Source: Inonotus obliquus
Taxonomy: Eukaryota > Basidiomycota > Agaricomycetes > Hymenochaetales > Hymenochaetaceae
Direction of reading: 5' to 3'
Length of the DNA: 64,000 bases
NCBI GenBank assembly: GCA_032164295.1
Contig: JAJHTX010000013.1
Location: 62,001-126,000, forward strand
In this document: piece after piece, positions 61,059-64,000 of the stretch
Layout of the letters: each line of letters begins with the position of its first letter
Position numbering within the stretch: position 1 is the stretch's first letter
Position numbers and translations under genes: made by a program
Notes under the pieces: generated by a model
The model's database searches: none
What the model was told of the DNA's origin: nothing
Seen by the model: the letters and a program-made list of their open reading frames with translations, nothing else

Positions 61059-62359
61059 TTTATTTATTTTGCTTCAGTTTTTTACTTCAGTTATATAAAG
61101 GTTCGGTGTTAGAACTTGTCTTGTTTTTTTTTTTTCTCCCTTTTCCAGTATCAATAGGCCTAGGGCCGCAAGATGCAGGCTGTACATACTCTCTCGTATA
61201 CCCCACATGTTTCATATCACTTCTTTCATCTCCGATCTTTCAAACGTGTATCATAGATAGTTTCGGTTGTCTCTACTCTACTCTTCTCGGTGTATATGTA
61301 AAATAGATGTTTGCTATAAATTCTTGATACTCCGTAGCATCAAGTACAGCTTTCTGTACTGTACATATACACGTCGCTATCATGTTTTACGTTAGGAAAC
61401 TATGGGAATTGCGGGATTCTATGCTTGAGGACTAATCATTCGGAAGAGCAGAAGCCTGAAGCCTGAACGAGAACCAGTTTGATTGCTCATCAGGCATCAC
61501 ACAGGGGGAATGTATGTATGCACGTATAGTAAACGTGCGACTCAATCCGTTCAAATTGCAAATAACGATATAACGATCATCCTCACCCATTCACTCAATT
61601 CATCAATACCAATATCAATAAGAAGAAACCATAGAAACGAATCGTCTATTAATGTACAATGTACAACCTAAATGTCTAGCATATTAAGTACACTTTCGAA
61701 GAGCTTTTTATTTGATGGGGTAGATGAGAGCAAAAGAAAAAAGAAAGGCACGAAGAGAGATAAAGGATGAGATGATGAGATGAAGAATGAAGAATGGAGA
61801 ATGGAGAGTGGAGAATGGAATGGACTGTACAGAGAGGAAGAACCTTTGTCGTGATTTGTACGAGTGGGAGGGAACGGGAAACGTAGTGGGTGTGGGTGAA
61901 ACAATTATACATCCGTGTACATTATGTATAGCCCAACTTAGGTGCAGGACTGGAGATTCGGATGTGTGGATTAGGGAGGAAGGGAGATAGGGAAGATCGA
62001 GAGATCAAACGTAGATGGCAGGAGAGAAACTATGCACAGCACAAAAGAAGTGTTTTACATCCGAGAAATAACCAGAATGAGAATGATAGGATGGGAGGAT
62101 GGGAAGAAGCTGGGGCATAAGGAAAGCATAGAAGGAACATAACGAAAGAAAAAATCCATGATCATCGGTCATTGGTCATCGGGGCATAGCATACCAAGCA
62201 AGTAAAGCAAGCATAACATCTCCTCGGCGACGTACGCACTAAGAATAGATGCGAATCGGAATTGATTATCGCACCAGGCAAGAGAGTCGGAGACGGAGAG
62301 ACGGAGAAATGATGAATGCAGAGAGAGAAGGGAGAGAGAGAAAAGGTAAAAGGCATTCC
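61059..62359. other. Convergent intergenic region with purine-rich tandem motifs
   Basis: Lies between the 3' ends of member E (plus) and the serine-rich gene (minus). Contains a poly-T run near 61124-61135 and repeated AATGGAGA-like units at about 61786-61825, then a GGAGAGACGG-rich tract near 62290-62340. No gene was supported. Confidence 0.45.
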
Positions 62360-63658
62360 TCACTTTAATCGCCTCAACCTCTTAACAACGTCCTCATAAG
62401 CTTCCGGAGTCCAATCATCTTCCACTAACGGCTTCTCCTTCGTTCTCCCCTCCTTACGAGGGATATGAATTTTATTCCTCTCTCGTAAGAGGATCGCGTG
62501 TATACGGGCAGTGTTCCCCAGGCCGTTCCCAGGTTCCGGATCACTTAAGCATCCCGAGCTGGTAACATCGCTCTCATCTGCATATGGACGCCTACGTTGA
62601 TGACCAGAGATAACACTTACACGTCGCATAACGCGTGATTGTGCTTCCTTCATTTTACTACCAACTTCTAACCCGGAAAATCCGTGCCCGTTATCTAGCG
62701 GAGCTGAGGGTGGTAGGGCGTCCACGGCCACGGAAAATGAGAAAGTATCACGAGGGCGAGGTGATGAACCGGATACGAGTTCGCTCGGAACATATTCGCC
62801 GAGGTGCCTCATCAGTTTTTCCATACGTCGTTTTCGTATTCGAGATTCCTCAGATTTCTCATCTTGAATTCCCGGATACGATAATACCTCTTCAGGGAGT
62901 GTGAACGTCGCGTTCTCAACCTCATCAAATAAACCAGAGGGTGGGGTCGGTGGCATGTCGGTGATTGTAGGGGAGGCAGATGTTGTTGGCGACAGAGGTA
63001 AGGGTGTTTTGGTTGCACGGTCCATTACATCAAGTGTATAATCACTTGAGAAGAGAGAAGACGAGGTGTGAGAACCTGAAGGGAGTGGTAGGAGGGATGC
63101 GCTGCTAGGAGATACCGGTGGGAGACGTAAGATGGGCTGGGAACGTTTCGATCTATGGCGAACCGACTCGGAGTCCGAAAATGTGGGTAAAGGTCCAAGA
63201 GCATCAGAACTCGCTTTCCGATGTTGAATGTAATTCCCCGCCCCCGAAAATTCATTCAGACCCGTATGCGTATGCGTAGAGCATGATCCACTCCCGTTGT
63301 CGGAAAGCAGTGAAGCCTTTCGGGAACGGTCGTTATCATTAGGTGTTGAGTCTGTTGTTGATGTAAACTCGAATTCGATGAAAGTTGGTTTGGGCGTCGG
63401 GGGAACCGAGCATCGCTTAGATGCTATGTCGGTTACTGAGCCCGTTGTTGGCAGGGGCGGTCGTACTGTTTCGAGTACACATGGTGTGGTGCCCAGCAAT
63501 TTGCCAAGCTTACGAGTCGATCGAATGAGACGTGAACGTTGGGCTGCATCCAAATGGTTATACGTCGGTGGAGGTAACGAGGTAGGATCGAGCGTAGCGG
63601 AAGAGCGCGATGTATTCAAGGTGGTGGTCGATGCTGATATGTGAGCCATGAGAGCCAT
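62360..63658 (-). CDS. Serine/proline-rich protein of unknown function, paralogue of the gene at 8.8 kb
   Basis: Single exon, 432 residues from the ATG at 63658 (MALMAHISASTTTLN). The frame is open upstream to 63883, but that part reads like a basic, Ser/Leu-rich leader, so I take the internal ATG. Constrained-looking stretches are SRLIRSTRKLGKLLGTTPCV near residue 37, RRMEKLMRHLGEYVPSELV near 276, MKEAQSRVMRRVSVISGHQRR near 328, and the extreme C-terminus DWTPEAYEDVVKRLRRLK. The second and last of these match LNKLARTLGEEIPASLVF and GWNADSYDAVLERLRNLK of the 8.8 kb protein, in the same order. No catalytic domain, signal peptide or membrane segment is visible. Function unknown; the helical motifs suggest protein-protein contacts. 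Confidence 0.75.
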   Translation of the reverse strand: MALMAHISASTTTLNTSRSSATLDPTSLPPPTYNHLDAAQRSRLIRSTRKLGKLLGTTPCVLETVRPPLPTTGSVTDIASKRCSVPPTPKPTFIEFEFTSTTDSTPNDNDRSRKASLLSDNGSGSCSTHTHTGLNEFSGAGNYIQHRKASSDALGPLPTFSDSESVRHRSKRSQPILRLPPVSPSSASLLPLPSGSHTSSSLFSSDYTLDVMDRATKTPLPLSPTTSASPTITDMPPTPPSGLFDEVENATFTLPEEVLSYPGIQDEKSEESRIRKRRMEKLMRHLGEYVPSELVSGSSPRPRDTFSFSVAVDALPPSAPLDNGHGFSGLEVGSKMKEAQSRVMRRVSVISGHQRRRPYADESDVTSSGCLSDPEPGNGLGNTARIHAILLRERNKIHIPRKEGRTKEKPLVEDDWTPEAYEDVVKRLRRLK

Positions 63659-64000
63659 TGTCCAGCGTGAGTTTGTAAATGTCCGTGAAGATGGAATATA
63701 CAGAGAGTTGAGGGAGGCTGGTCGGGATGAACGAAGACGGAGAAGAATGAGGGACGAGGGAGGGACGACGAGAGAGGACGGAGGACGTCGGGATATTATA
63801 AGCTCTTGTGTTGTCAGGGTAAGTAAATAAACGAACCTTGTGGCTGTAGCGGTCTGTACCTTCTTCTTCCCGTGAACCTGCATAAATTACTTGAAACAGG
63901 GGTTTACCTAACCGTATCTGGTTATTCCTACCCGTTAGCCGACGGAACAAAACAATTCCCCACCACAATGGCTTTTCGGCCAAGTCGGCTTCTTCTCCCG
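63659..64000. other. Upstream region of the serine-rich gene
   Basis: Probably promoter and leader of the minus-strand gene. A GGTAAG-type donor sequence and CAG sites exist on the minus strand, so a 5' leader intron cannot be excluded. Nothing else was recognised. Confidence 0.35.

Noticed and set aside
1..64000. CRISPR arrays, tRNA or rRNA genes
   Set aside because: No regularly spaced repeats of the right kind and no tRNA or rRNA signature were seen; eukaryotic gene structure throughout.

Overview
This is nuclear DNA of a filamentous fungus, most likely a basidiomycete of the Agaricomycetes. The genes are cut by many short introns (about 45-80 nt, GT...AG). Several proteins match types well known from that group: an ABC-F factor of the Arb1 type, a TCERG1-like WW/FF protein, a CE4 chitin deacetylase, a GMC-free SMP-30 lactonohydrolase, an MFS sugar porter and a phosducin-like protein. 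No tRNA, rRNA, CRISPR array or bacterial operon was seen. All gene models below were built by reading splice junctions by eye; in most of them the exon phases close exactly.

Layout. 0-3.8 kb: a TCERG1-like splicing/elongation factor (cut by the left edge) and an HpcH/HpaI-type aldolase, both on the minus strand. 4.9-5.8 kb: relic of a bilobal aspartic-peptidase-like gene. 6.5-10 kb: an orphan single-pass membrane protein (minus) and a serine-rich protein of unknown function (plus). 10.4-13 kb: AT-rich and gene-free, with a 650-bp element bounded by perfect 30-bp terminal inverted repeats. 13.7-15.6 kb: first member of an atypical zinc-finger family. 16.3-20.3 kb: Arb1-type ABC-F ATPase, divergent from a mitochondrial-looking hotdog thioesterase. 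24.9-26.2 kb: chitin deacetylase. 29.5-31.5 kb: sugar transporter. 31.9-34.5 kb: a kinase relic and a phosducin-like relic on either side of a 661-bp Tc1/mariner-like MITE. 35.8-37.3 kb: an intact paralogue of the aspartic-peptidase-like relic. 40-50.1 kb: three more zinc-finger family genes in a row, all on the plus strand. 55.6-57.3 kb: lactonohydrolase. 59-61.1 kb: a fifth zinc-finger protein. 62.4-63.7 kb: a serine-rich protein that shares two motifs with the one at 8.8 kb.

The window mixes isolated housekeeping genes with long gene-poor stretches (20.3-24.9, 26.2-29.5, 37.3-40.1, 45.3-48.4 and 50.1-55.6 kb) and with orphan families that duplicate locally. The strongest candidate for something undescribed is the zinc-finger family. 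Three of its five members follow one another, each begins with small N-terminal exons, and each ends in three unusual Cys/His modules. In two members a zinc-ligand position is lost, and three end in an acidic stretch followed by a short tail of the type G-(S/C)-S. The second candidate is the bilobal aspartic-peptidase-like family, which has one intact copy without a signal peptide and one broken copy. The third is the 8.8/62.4 kb protein pair. None of these form a pathway together as far as the sequence shows; their common feature is lineage-specific duplication.
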